NCBI GenBank assembly: GCA_030446465.1
Contig: JAUJNI010000001.1
Span: 665,373-729,372 of the forward strand
Length of the DNA stretch: 64,000 nucleotides
Origin: Actinomycetota bacterium
GTDB lineage: Bacteria; Actinomycetota; CADDZG01; WHSQ01
Reading direction: 5' to 3'
Below, piece after piece: positions 37,018 to 45,565 of this stretch; position 1 is the first letter of the stretch, and every line of letters begins with the position of its first letter. The position numbers and the translations under genes were made by a program. The notes under the pieces were generated by a model. That model saw only the letters and a program-made list of their open reading frames with translations. It searched no databases and was not told the origin of the DNA.

Positions 37018-38241
37018 GTGCACCTAGTGGAGATCGGTGTCGTGGATCAGCGCTACCAGGCGGTCATGGCGGTCCTTCAAGACGGGTGGAAGGTCTCGGA
37101 AGTCGCCGAGCACCTGGGGGTCGCGCGTCAAACCGTGCATCGATGGATCACGCGCCATCAGGCCGGGGGTGTCTTGGCGCTTGCAGACGGATCACACCGC
37201 CCGCACAGCTGCAGGCACCAGATCAGCCCCGACCTCGAGGCTCTGATCTGCGAGATCAGACGCAAACACCCCGGGTGGGGGCCGCGGCGGATCCTGCATG
37301 AACTCGCCCGGCAAGCGATCCACCCTCTGCCGGGGCGCTCGAGCATCTATCGCTGTCTCAAGCGCCACAACCTCATCGAGCTGCGCCGGCGCAAGAAGAG
37401 ACGCGACGAGTTTCGTCGCTGGGAGCGCGACCGGCCGATGCAGCTGTGGCAGATGGACGTCATGGGCGGCCTCCTCTTGGACGACGGAAGCGATCTCAAG
37501 ATCGTCACCGGCATCGACGACCACAGCCGCTTCTGCGTCGCCGCAGGACTGGTGACGAGAGCAACGTCGCGGGCCGTCGGCGAGGTCTTCAAGGCATCGA
37601 TGCTCAGCTACGGGATTCCCGACGAGGTGCTGACCGACAACGGCAAGGTCTTCACCGGACGCTTCGGGACTAACAAGACCGAAGTGCTCTTCGACCGGAT
37701 GTGTCGAGAAAACGGGATCTCGCATCGACTCACGGCTCCGCGCTCTCCGACCACCACCGGCAAGATCGAGCGCTTCCACCAGAGTGTGAGAAAGGAGTTC
37801 CTCGCCGACCGCACGTTCCCGTCGTTCAAGGCCGCCCAGAAGGAACTCGATGGGTGGGTCGCCGACTACAACAACGAGCGGCCGCACAGGCGCTCGAGAT
37901 GGAAGTCCCGGCACAGCGCTTCCGACTCGTGCCGACGACCAAGCACCCGGCGTCGGTCCCCGTTTATTCAGAAGAAGACCAGAAAGGCCAGTGGGTGCTG
38001 AGGCGCGTCGGATCCAACGGCGTCATGTCGGTCGACAACCAGATGTTCTCCGTCGGCAACGCCTACAAGGGCCAGCTAGTCGACGCCTTCGTCGACGACA
38101 CCACGATTCAGGTGTGGAGCAGAACCATCTGATCAAGACGGTCGCTCGCGTGAGGAAGGGCCGGTTCGAAAGGTGCGCGCGGACGGGCTTCGCGTCGCAG
38201 ATCAGGCGGAGCCAAAACGTCGCGCATCAGGTGGACCTTGA
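37018..38241 (+). pseudogene. IS481-family transposase with three single-base frameshifts
   Basis: A complete IS481/rve transposase can be traced: N-terminal helix-turn-helix (S-E-V-A-E-H-L-G-V-A-R-Q-T-V), catalytic core with Q-M-D-V (first Asp), L-T-D-N-G-K-V-F (second) and G-K-I-E-R-F-H-Q (Glu). After N-E-R-P-H near 37888 the frame shifts by loss of one C. It shifts again near 38119 (after V-W-S) and near 38160 (after V-R-K-G), ending at a TGA at 38239-38241. Each break is one missing C next to other Cs. GGAGG precedes the GTG start. As read, the gene is inactive. Confidence 0.88.
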
Positions 38242-38404
38242 CACCGCCCCACTTGCGAAGCTGCTGTCAGACGCAGCTTTCGCTTTCTTCTCCGTTAGAT
38301 CCATGACCTTCTCAGACGCGCCTGGGCCAAGAGCATCATTCACCTGAAGCCGAAGACGTTGACCGCTCGATCGATACGGTCATCTGTTCCCGGACGCCCT
38401 CGAT

Positions 38405-38570
38405 GACGTCCAGGGGTCGACCCATTCGCCGGCGTTCTTGCGCGACTTGATGCTCGCTAGGAAGCGCTCAGCGTCGCTCTTTCGCTGAAGGTCCTCGAGT
38501 GCTCCCCGTGGTCCGGACCGCGGTACCGAGCCCGCCCGCGTCCGTCGCCTCGCTTCTGAATGTGTGCTAC
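38405..38570 (-). pseudogene. N-terminal remnant of a tyrosine recombinase (phage-type integrase)
   Basis: The minus strand from 38570 reads V-A-H-I-Q-K-R-G-D-G-R-G-R-A-R-Y-R-G-P-D, then H-S-R-T-F, and after one missing base near 38487 continues K-S-D-A-E-R-F-L-A and G-E-W-V-D-P. This is the characteristic arm-binding N-terminus of actinobacterial integrases. No start codon and no catalytic domain are present. A plus-strand stretch at 38306-38375 (W-A-K-S-I-I-H-L-K-P-K-T-L) resembles the next part of the same family in inverted orientation, but that is weak. Confidence 0.7.
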
Positions 38571-38573
38571 GTC

Positions 38574-38928
38574 GCCGCCTCTGTCGGGAAGTCTGCGAAC
38601 AACGTAGCGTGCAGCACCGACAGTTTTCACGCGATGTTGCGAATGATCTTGCAGTCAACAAACGGCAAACAACGCAAAGTGACGAGAAACATGCCTCTTT
38701 CGTGGCGCGAAGGAGGCACGTTTGTACGGCCAATTGGTCAGTCTTCACCGAAGGGTGCAACCGTGTGCTTCATCCTGCGTTCCGCGCAGCTGTAGGAACC
38801 TTGACCCGGATCTTGCTCTCCCAAGTTTCGATCGTGAGGCTCGAAGGGCTCTGAATTTCGATGCTCGACGCCAGCACAGACTTGCACTCGCAGTGCCGAC
38901 GTATACGCGTAGACCAGTTCGGCTTGCA
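38574..38928. other. Non-coding stretch without recognisable gene
   Basis: About 355 bases between the integrase remnant and the next gene. Short open frames exist on both strands, but none has recognisable motifs or a plausible start with ribosome-binding site. Base composition is lower in GC than the core genes. It is probably degraded mobile DNA. Confidence 0.5.
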
Positions 38929-39564
38929 TCAGGAAGCGACGAGGCGCTCGATGACCCCTTCACCGATATTGCGACCGTACCAGAAATCGAATCGCTCGCC
39001 AGGACGAAATCTCTGTGGGTAGTCCTCAGGATCGACTAAGGTGCGGATCTCTACGGGACCTTCCTCTTCAGGGTGGAGCGCCTTCCGGCCCGGAAATCGA
39101 ACTTCACAGCCAAAAAGAGCATCGGGTCGAGTGAGCTCTTCGTCGAAGCGCAGAAGTCCACTAATCCAACCGTTAGGAATGGGGAAGTCGACACCCCCCT
39201 CGCTCGTGACGAACAGCCGGAGGGTCCCGGCTACGAAGTCCTCTCGATTTTGAACGGGTCTTTTCGGCGGCATGGTCTCGATTCTCTTGCCGATTTCCTC
39301 CTTCTCCACGACCAAGTGAAAGCCGTCGTAGGTGTCGCTTTCACGCTCCTCCTCTGGGATAAGGAGAGCTTCGAGAGTGAAGTAGTCCTCAGGCACACAG
39401 CTGAAACCTGATGCCGAAGGCTTCGAGTGGCTGACTTCCAACAGGGTGCCAGGCGGAAGCTCGCACTCGATTCCGCCCGTGAAGGGAGCGCGGTAATGCG
39501 CGAGGGCAATGGCGGGAACAGTTGCGACGACGCGCAGACGGTCCCCGGGCTTAACCGGCTTCAT
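38929..39564 (-). CDS. Hypothetical protein with two beta-barrel-like halves
   Basis: 211 residues, ATG start. It begins K-P-V-K-P-G-D-R-L-R-V-V-A-T and ends E-D-Y-P-Q-R-F-R-P-G-E-R-F-D-F-W-Y-G-R-N-I-G-E-G-V-I. The end resembles the last strands of an EF-Tu domain-2/3-like barrel, and the first half may hold a similar fold. There is no GTPase domain. I do not recognise the family. It lies alone between IS481-like and integrase remnants and the tRNA 3' fragment, so it is plausibly cargo of a decayed integrative element. Confidence 0.65.
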   Translation of the reverse strand: MKPVKPGDRLRVVATVPAIALAHYRAPFTGGIECELPPGTLLEVSHSKPSASGFSCVPEDYFTLEALLIPEEERESDTYDGFHLVVEKEEIGKRIETMPPKRPVQNREDFVAGTLRLFVTSEGGVDFPIPNGWISGLLRFDEELTRPDALFGCEVRFPGRKALHPEEEGPVEIRTLVDPEDYPQRFRPGERFDFWYGRNIGEGVIERLVAS

Positions 39565-39726
39565 TTCCAGAGCCTAGAGAAGCTCCCCCCTTCGCGCTTG
39601 CAGGCCGCGGCTAGGCCGCGCGACAACCGCAACCAACGAAAATGACCGCATACGTTGAGCAGAATCAGCCCAGGTCAAAGCGTAATTGCGAGGTTTCACC
39701 TGGTCAGAAGATCGGCCTGGATCGTT

Positions 39727-39768
39727 CTCATAATCTGTTGGTCGCTGGTTCGAGTCCAGCCGGCCCCA
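39727..39768 (+). repeat. tRNA 3' fragment (anticodon loop to discriminator), attachment-site-like
   Basis: 42 bases beginning CTCATAATC and including CTGGTTCGAGTCCAGCCGG then CCCCA. They match the 3' half of the tRNA-Ile2 gene at 36767 with about six differences. Upstream bases cannot form an anticodon stem or any 5' half, so it is not a functional tRNA. Starting at the anticodon loop and running to the 3' end is the usual extent of a tRNA attB duplicated by a tyrosine integrase. Confidence 0.75.
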
Positions 39769-39783
39769 CCTCTTGGTGTCCTG

Positions 39784-39897
39784 TTCCGGGTGATGCTGGA
39801 CATTCCGGCTGCACCTGATCGTTTACGCGGTTCCGCCTGATCGGTTCCAGAAGTTCCGCCTGATCGTTGACAGTGGCTTCGACTGATCGTTTGCACC
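39784..39897. repeat. Second, diverged five-copy ~23-bp iteron array
   Basis: Copies start at about 39785, 39810, 39832, 39855 and 39878, giving spacings 25, 22, 23, 23, identical to the array at 36858-36968. The central units read TTCCGCCTGATCG. It starts 17 bases after the tRNA fragment. No transposase follows, so this is an orphan IS end or one half of a duplicated tRNA-end block. Confidence 0.8.
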
Positions 39898-40041
39898 TCG
39901 CGTCTCCAGATTCCGAAGCGATCGGACTGGAACCAGAGGGTCCTGAACCTCTGGAGAAGGAAGCACTGATCGAAGTCACCACTCAGCGAAAGCGTCGATA
40001 CACTGTCCGGCCGGAACGCGGGTGCGGCTCCCATTCTCGGT

Positions 40042-40554
40042 TTGGGCATGGAGCTTGGAGTGATGCAGGAACCAAGGGTTCTTTTCGAGGATCTACACAG
40101 GGGGTACTGGACGAGCCACCTCGATCGCCTTGAGGACTGGCCGGATCAACTGCGTGGGATTGACGGGCCATTCCGGCTTTTTCTCGCCCTGAACGCTACG
40201 GAGCTCGACTTTGAGGTCCTCGTGAGTATCGCTCGGAAGTCCATTCCGCAAGGACTGGCGTCCCTATGTTCGTGGGGGCCGGACTGTGAGCGGGTCGCGG
40301 GTGCCTTTGACGTGGCCACAGTGGACGCCCTGGGGGATCGGGTCAGTGAGGCAACGATTATGACAACCGCGCATTCCAATGAGTCTCTCCATGAAGCACT
40401 TTGGTTCTTCGCTGTCGTGGCTTATCCAGATGAGGCCTACGCGCCGGAGCCTCGGCATTGGTTTGCCGTCACGGTGGGAAACAGGGATTGGTCAGAACAG
40501 GTCGATCAGGGCCTCAAGGCTCCCGACCAGCTTTTCAGTCGACTGGGGCCATAA
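40042..40554 (+). CDS. Hypothetical protein, DUF7684-like
   Basis: About 170 residues from a GTG at 40042; ATGs at codons 3 and 8 are alternatives. Features are L-C-S-W-G-P-D-C-E-R-V near residue 74, I-M-T-T-A-H-S-N-E-S-L-H-E-A-L-W-F-F near 105 and F-A-V-T-V-G-N-R-D-W near 142. The W-G-P-D-C-E-R and M-T-T-x-H plus E-A-L-W-F combination fits a small uncharacterised family I remember as DUF7684. That label is recollection, not a search. No enzymatic function can be given. Confidence 0.6.
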   Translation: MGMELGVMQEPRVLFEDLHRGYWTSHLDRLEDWPDQLRGIDGPFRLFLALNATELDFEVLVSIARKSIPQGLASLCSWGPDCERVAGAFDVATVDALGDRVSEATIMTTAHSNESLHEALWFFAVVAYPDEAYAPEPRHWFAVTVGNRDWSEQVDQGLKAPDQLFSRLGP

Positions 40555-40623
40555 GCAGCACCTGCCCAACCTCTTGTATCCATTGCAGAACCGCGACGGG
40601 TGACGCGCGTTTGGGACGGTGCG

Positions 40624-41766
40624 TCAGGGTTCGGGGAGCCTGAGCTTGCCGGCACGACGGTCGCGTTCCGTCTTGGCCTGATGGCAGCTCCAGCAGCGGG
40701 GCCGGAGGTTGTCGGTCGAGGCGGGGCCCCGAGCGATGTGGGGCTGAACGTGATCGTTCTCGATCCGAAAGCGGTTGCGGCAGTCGACGCACTTGACTCC
40801 GTCGAAGTCGGGGGGCGGCCCCAGCTCCAGGGCGAGGAGCACCTCGACCGGGGGGTTGCGAGTCCAGCGGCGCATGTGACGGAGATCCTTGCCGTCGTAG
40901 AAGACCCCGGTTAGAAAGGCGTCTTGGGCGATCTCCTTAGCGACCTTGGGGGAGACCGGTCCGACCCCGGGAATCTTGCAGAACTCTTTGTCCCTCACGT
41001 CGTTCCAGCCGCTCCGGGCTACCTCGTGGCTCACGACCACGACGAGTTCGGGGCGGCGCGCCCGGCCCGTGGCAGCACCCGCAAGCAGGCCCGAGTAGGC
41101 GTCGGCAAGGTGGCGCTCGAACGGCTCGTGCCGCCCTTCTCGCGTCGCCATGCGCGCCAGGCGAGCGGCCTCGGCCTCGGCCCGCTTGACGATGGGGGTC
41201 CCGACGTGCGGCTCCCAGGCGACATGCAGGGTGACCATGCCGAGCTCGTCGCGATGGCTGCGGGCGGCCCGCGCCTTGTGCTGGCGTTCGGCGAGGCCGA
41301 GGTGCTGCTCGGCCTCGAGCCTGATCCTGCGGGCCTTGTCTTTGAGTGCATGGAACGCGTCGTCCTGAGCCGCCGTCACGAGCTCTCTGGCCGCGCCCGG
41401 AGCGGACTGCTCGGCCCCGGCGATCTCGCTCGCCTGGTCCAAAGAGATGTCGCCGTTCTGCAGGGCCGCGCGCAGCTCCGGGGCCGTTCCCAGGACCCTG
41501 CCGGTGGCGACGGTCGCCTTGGCCTTGCCCATTGAGGTGCCGGTCACGCGCGCAAGCTCGGAGGCGTCGTCGAGCTTGCGCGAGAGCGCCGCGACCCCGA
41601 AGGTGGCGAGCTTCTCCGCGCGGGCGTAGGCCTTCAGGAGTTCGCGCGCCTGGGGAGCTGTCAGCAGCTCGGGCTGGAGGTCGGCGTTGGCCTTCTCGAG
41701 CAGCGCGATCGCTTCGTCGACATGCCTTGATTCCATACCTGTCATTCTGCCGAGGGGGTGTGACAC
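40624..41766 (-). CDS. DUF222/HNH endonuclease-domain protein (13E12-repeat type)
   Basis: 380 residues from a GTG at 41766 with AAGGG five bases upstream; ATGs at codons 8 and 11 are alternatives. An N-terminal helical DUF222-like region (about 15-240) is rich in charged heptads. The C-terminal HNH nuclease motif has C-V-D-C, then I-E-N-D-H-V-Q-P-H, N-L-R-P-R-C and C-H-Q-A-K-T. Multi-copy genes of this kind are frequent in actinobacteria and behave like mobile nuclease genes. Target and role are unknown. Confidence 0.88.
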   Translation of the reverse strand: MSHPLGRMTGMESRHVDEAIALLEKANADLQPELLTAPQARELLKAYARAEKLATFGVAALSRKLDDASELARVTGTSMGKAKATVATGRVLGTAPELRAALQNGDISLDQASEIAGAEQSAPGAARELVTAAQDDAFHALKDKARRIRLEAEQHLGLAERQHKARAARSHRDELGMVTLHVAWEPHVGTPIVKRAEAEAARLARMATREGRHEPFERHLADAYSGLLAGAATGRARRPELVVVVSHEVARSGWNDVRDKEFCKIPGVGPVSPKVAKEIAQDAFLTGVFYDGKDLRHMRRWTRNPPVEVLLALELGPPPDFDGVKCVDCRNRFRIENDHVQPHIARGPASTDNLRPRCWSCHQAKTERDRRAGKLRLPEP

Positions 41767-42172
41767 TTTGCCCTTCTTCGCGAAAGGGGATGGGATCGGC
41801 AGGAGCCGGGTTATCCGTTGAGAAGGTTGATGCCGACCTCGCCCACTTCGAGCACGATGGGTTCTTGCGAATTTGTCGCGCCCCTCTGTTAGCAGGGGAA
41901 GAAGTCAACGGAGTCGATGAAGCATTTCGTGGGGTCAGCGCGCACGGTACCTGGGAACCACCCTGGGGGGATGCGCCGGGTCGAACTGGAGATGCGCGGA
42001 AGCGTCATGCGGTTACTCTGGATGTGTGCCTCTTGACTACCGCAGGACATCATATCGAGAGCAAACACAGAGCATCGGATCCCTTACGTGGTAGGCGTCC
42101 GGTTCCACGCTCAACTAGACCGCCGCTTCGTCGGGCCCGTCGACAAAGGATGTTGATCAGTCGGAGGGTCCC
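41767..42172. other. Intergenic region of about 400 bases
   Basis: It separates the divergent HNH nuclease and PLP-enzyme genes. No convincing gene, RNA or repeat is seen. Open frames on both strands are extensions of shadow frames without motifs. A GGAGG at about 42160-42166 serves the TTG start of the next gene. It should hold both promoters. Confidence 0.5.
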
Positions 42173-43339
42173 TTGACTCACCGACGCGATTCCGGACCGA
42201 GCGATGAAACGAGAGCTGTACACGGTGGCGAAAGACGCCCTGGCCCGGAAGGGTCTCTGGTCTTCCCGATCTATCAGAGCACCGTCTACGCGAGCAGACG
42301 CAACATCCCACCGGAGGATATCGACTACATCCGCCTGAGTAACACGCCCTCTCAGAGGTACCTTCACGACAAGCTAGCGGCACTCGAGGGAGCGGATGCT
42401 GCGATCGCGACAGCGTCCGGGATGAGCGCGATGACGACCGTATTGACGGCGTTCTTGCGAAGCGGTGACCATCTGGTCGCCGCCGAGGGTCTATATGGCG
42501 GCACGTACGCGTACCTCGACCAGCACATCGAGCGCCTTGGGCTGCGACACACGTTCGTTGACGCACAACGTCCGGATGCGTGGGAGGCGGCCATCACGCC
42601 AGACACGAAGATGTTCCTCGTGGAAAGCATCTCCAATCCGATGATGCGGATCCCGCACCTCGAGGAAGTTGTTGCGTTCGGACGTCAGCGCGGGCTTATA
42701 ACCGTCATCGACAACACATTCGCAACCCCCATCAACTTCAAGCCGCTTGCCCTTGGTTTCGATGTCTGTTTCCACAGCGCCACCAAGTACCTCAACGGCC
42801 ATTCAGACCTGGTCGCCGGCTGCGTCGTTGGGGACCGAAGCACGATTCAAGCGGTACGGAAGGCGTTGACCCATGTCGGCGGCAGTCTGGATCCACATGC
42901 GGGCTTCCTGCTGGCCCGTGGGCTGAAGACACTGGCCCTGAGAGTCCGGTCGCAGAACGAGAATGCCTCGAGACTCGCCGAGTTCCTCAGTGCGCACCCG
43001 AGGGTCGAGTCGGTCTGCTACCCAGGTCTTTTGTCTCACCCAGATCACGAGCGCGGCGTAGGCCTGATGTCGGGTTTCGGCGGCATGTTGAGCTTCCGCC
43101 TTGCCGATGCCACCGATGAACAGGTCGAGGAAGTGCTGGCGCGGCTGCAGGTCGCTTATGTCGCGACGAGCCTCGGCAGCGTCGAAACCCTCGTTACTCG
43201 GCCGGCAGCTACGTCACATGCGTCACTGACACCCGAGCAGCGTGAGCGGGTCGGTATCACGAACGACCTGGTCCGCGTGAGCTGCGGCATCGAGGGCAGT
43301 GAGGATCTCATTGCTGACTTCGATCAGGCGCTTGGATGA
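42173..43339 (+). CDS. PLP-dependent transsulfuration-family enzyme (cystathionine gamma-lyase/synthase or methionine gamma-lyase)
   Basis: 388 residues of the Cys/Met-metabolism fold-type I family. The PLP lysine is in S-A-T-K-Y-L-N-G-H-S-D (about residue 205). Substrate-side signatures include Y-S/R-L-S-N-T-P near residue 45, S-G-M-S-A-M near 80 and S-L-G-S-V-E-T-L near 335. The TTG start has GGAGG six bases upstream. Which reaction it catalyses (cystathionine synthesis, gamma- or beta-cleavage) cannot be decided by eye. It overlaps the next gene by four bases, an ornithine-cyclodeaminase homologue, so both may act on one amino-acid substrate. Confidence 0.88.
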   Translation: MTHRRDSGPSDETRAVHGGERRPGPEGSLVFPIYQSTVYASRRNIPPEDIDYIRLSNTPSQRYLHDKLAALEGADAAIATASGMSAMTTVLTAFLRSGDHLVAAEGLYGGTYAYLDQHIERLGLRHTFVDAQRPDAWEAAITPDTKMFLVESISNPMMRIPHLEEVVAFGRQRGLITVIDNTFATPINFKPLALGFDVCFHSATKYLNGHSDLVAGCVVGDRSTIQAVRKALTHVGGSLDPHAGFLLARGLKTLALRVRSQNENASRLAEFLSAHPRVESVCYPGLLSHPDHERGVGLMSGFGGMLSFRLADATDEQVEEVLARLQVAYVATSLGSVETLVTRPAATSHASLTPEQRERVGITNDLVRVSCGIEGSEDLIADFDQALG

Positions 43340-44343
43340 CCGTAGCCGGGATAGCCACTCCAGTTTTCACCGAGTCCGAGATCAGACGGACAGTTGCTGC
43401 GATCCCGCCGCCCCAGCTGATCGAGACGATCGAGGAAGGCTTCGTGGCACATTCTGGTGGCCGTGCTGTGATCCCGCCCATAGCTGAGATGTCCTTCGAC
43501 GCCCCGCCGGGGGACGTGCATGTGAAGTACGGATACCTGCTGGCCGACCCGTGCTACGTGATCAAGATCGCCTCGGGCTTCTACGACAACCCCCGGCGCG
43601 GGCTCCTCGTGAGCCAAGGGATGATGCTCCTGTTCGACCGCTCCACGGGTGTTCCGGTCGCGGTCCTCCTCGATAACGGCTATCTGACGCGCATCCGGAC
43701 GGCCGTCGCCGGCGCCATAGCGGCGAAATGGTTGGCCCCGTCGGACGTGAGCTGCATTGGCATCGTCGGTTCTGGTGTTCAGGCCCGGCTCCAGCTGCTG
43801 TGGCTCAAGGCAGTGCTCGATGCCCGTGAGGCGATGGTGCTTTCCCGGTCGGAAGATCGAGCTGCTGCATACGCCCGCGCCATGTGCGAGGAGAGCTTCA
43901 ACGTCGGCATTGCGGCGAACCCGCAGGAGCTGGGCGTGAAGTGCGACCTGATTGTGACGACGACCCCATCGAAAAGGCCGCTGTTGCGAGCCGATGACAT
44001 CCGGGCCGGGACGCATATAACGGCAATGGGTTCCGACACGCTCGATAAACAAGAGCTCGACCCTCGGATTCTCGACCGTGCCCACGTTGTGGTCGCGGAC
44101 AGTCGTGAGCAGGCTCGCACGCGGGGCGAGATCGCGCATGCGCTTCGACAACGACTGATAGACGAGGATGACTTGCTGGAGCTGGGCGACGTCATCTCGC
44201 GGAAGGATCCGGGCAGACGCTCCGACGCGGAGATCACGGTCGCCGACCTTACGGGTGTGGCTGTGCAGGACATCCAGATAGCGAAGGCGGTGTGTTCTCA
44301 TCTTGGTGTTGGGTTGGACGCGGGAGACGCTCCTGGTCGCTGA
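43336..44343 (+). CDS. Ornithine cyclodeaminase/mu-crystallin family protein
   Basis: 335 residues with a C-terminal NAD(P)-binding Rossmann region (I-G-I-V-G-S-G-V-Q-A-R near residue 138) and conserved R-T-A-V-A-G-A near 118. The family includes ornithine cyclodeaminases, alanine dehydrogenases and ketimine reductases, and I cannot choose among them. The ATG overlaps the PLP enzyme stop. An enzyme making an imine or 2-keto acid and a reductase acting on it would be a sensible pair. Inference only. Confidence 0.85.
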   Translation: MTVAGIATPVFTESEIRRTVAAIPPPQLIETIEEGFVAHSGGRAVIPPIAEMSFDAPPGDVHVKYGYLLADPCYVIKIASGFYDNPRRGLLVSQGMMLLFDRSTGVPVAVLLDNGYLTRIRTAVAGAIAAKWLAPSDVSCIGIVGSGVQARLQLLWLKAVLDAREAMVLSRSEDRAAAYARAMCEESFNVGIAANPQELGVKCDLIVTTTPSKRPLLRADDIRAGTHITAMGSDTLDKQELDPRILDRAHVVVADSREQARTRGEIAHALRQRLIDEDDLLELGDVISRKDPGRRSDAEITVADLTGVAVQDIQIAKAVCSHLGVGLDAGDAPGR

Positions 44344-44447
44344 CTGTGCGGCGCTCAGGCTCGTCAGCCTCTCTGCGGCAATCTCCGTTAGCGACAGTAC
44401 GCGTGCAATATACGCGGGGACCGTACATCCACAAGGGAGGACTGCTG

Positions 44448-45140
44448 ATGGAGCCAAAGGATCGCATCGAGACGGTCGCAAAGACGAAGGCTGGGGCGCA
44501 GCAGGAGAAGGCAGGGTCTGGCTCGCAGGCGGCACCCGGTGAGCGCTACACAGTCTCCCAACAAGAGGTCGAGGCCATCATCGAGGGGTGGCCTTCGGCG
44601 CCGAAGAAGGTCGTGCACGAGACGATCGAGACGTACGGGCTCCCCAACGAGGCGACGCCAACGTTGCTGATCTGGCACGACAGTGGTCCGTGGAATCGAA
44701 CGATCATCACGAGCGATGAGACTGCTCATGATTTCCCGACGCCCCACACCGACTACATCTCCCAGACGCTCAACTATGACGTCCCCCCGGAGAAGCTCCC
44801 CGAGCTTCTTTCGTTCGACGGGAGCATCATTGTCTACCGGACGGCTGGTCAGGTCACTGCGTCGTGCGACAACGAAGCGGCGAACCTTCTTACCGTAAAC
44901 CTGATGCACGACATCGTCACCGGCAGGAAGACCGTCGACGAGGCGCGTCAGGAGTTCGGGGAACAGACGGCAGCCTGGATGCTTAATCGCAAGGCCCCCT
45001 ATACCGAGGGTGTCACCTTTTCTCAGCCACCGGAGGCAGAGACCGGATATCTGGACGAGCCGGTGATGAAGGAGCCGACACTTCATCAAACGGTCGAGAA
45101 GGTAAAGGACGTTCTTGGCCTCAGCGACGATCGTGGGTGA
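44448..45140 (+). CDS. Hypothetical cytosolic protein
   Basis: 230 residues from an ATG at 44448 with GGGAGG nine bases upstream. The frame extends back to 44292, but the extension overlaps the previous gene. The N-terminus is charged and low-complexity (about 1-32). The rest includes W-P-S-A-P-K-K-V-V near 50, L-L-I-W-H-D-S-G-P-W-N-R near 75 and a D-I-V-T-G-R-K-T-V-D-E-A-R segment near 165. No signal peptide or membrane segment is seen. Family not recognised. Confidence 0.7.
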   Translation: MEPKDRIETVAKTKAGAQQEKAGSGSQAAPGERYTVSQQEVEAIIEGWPSAPKKVVHETIETYGLPNEATPTLLIWHDSGPWNRTIITSDETAHDFPTPHTDYISQTLNYDVPPEKLPELLSFDGSIIVYRTAGQVTASCDNEAANLLTVNLMHDIVTGRKTVDEARQEFGEQTAAWMLNRKAPYTEGVTFSQPPEAETGYLDEPVMKEPTLHQTVEKVKDVLGLSDDRG

Positions 45141-45565
45141 GATCGGAGTCTGACGGGCGCCCACACGCGTAAAGCGTTGAAGGGGCTGGCGCAACTCCAG
45201 GCTGAAGACGATCAGGCGCGGGAAGATCGTCGAAACCGATCTGGCCGCCGACCGCGAGCGCATCCTCCAGCTCGACGTGGTGATCGTGGACGATTGACCG
45301 GCCAACCCGAACCCGCCCCAGAAACGCCGGCGGGGAGATAGGGGGCACCGATGAGTTTTCCGCGCTTGCCTCGTCTATACAGACGAAGGAGTAGCGAGGT
45401 ATCTTTGGCTGTGGCGTGTCCCACGCCCAACCTCGGCTCCGGCGCTCACGCCGCCGGCATCAGCGAGGCAAAGGGGGCTCAGTCCTCGGGAGGCTCGGCA
45501 GCACCCCTTCGGGTCGCGCCCAAGGGAGCGTGAGTCCCGCGGCCGCGACTTAGACGAAGGAGGTT
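45141..45565. other. Intergenic region of about 425 bases
   Basis: No intact gene is seen. A plus-strand stretch ending at a TGA at 45296-45298 reads G-K-I-V-E-T-D-L-A-A-D-R-E-R-I-L-Q-L-D-V-V-I-V, which looks protein-like but has no start and may be a gene remnant. The rest shows no RNA or repeat. AAGGAGG just before 45566 is the ribosome-binding site of the next gene. Confidence 0.45.

Noticed and set aside
37880..38170. Programmed frameshifting in the IS481-like transposase
   Set aside because: Three separate shifts of the same type at C runs, without slippery heptamers or stimulatory structure. Decay or sequencing error is simpler.
39650..39770. A second complete tRNA with anticodon CAT
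   Set aside because: Only the anticodon loop through the 3' end is present. The upstream bases cannot pair for an anticodon stem, D-arm or acceptor.
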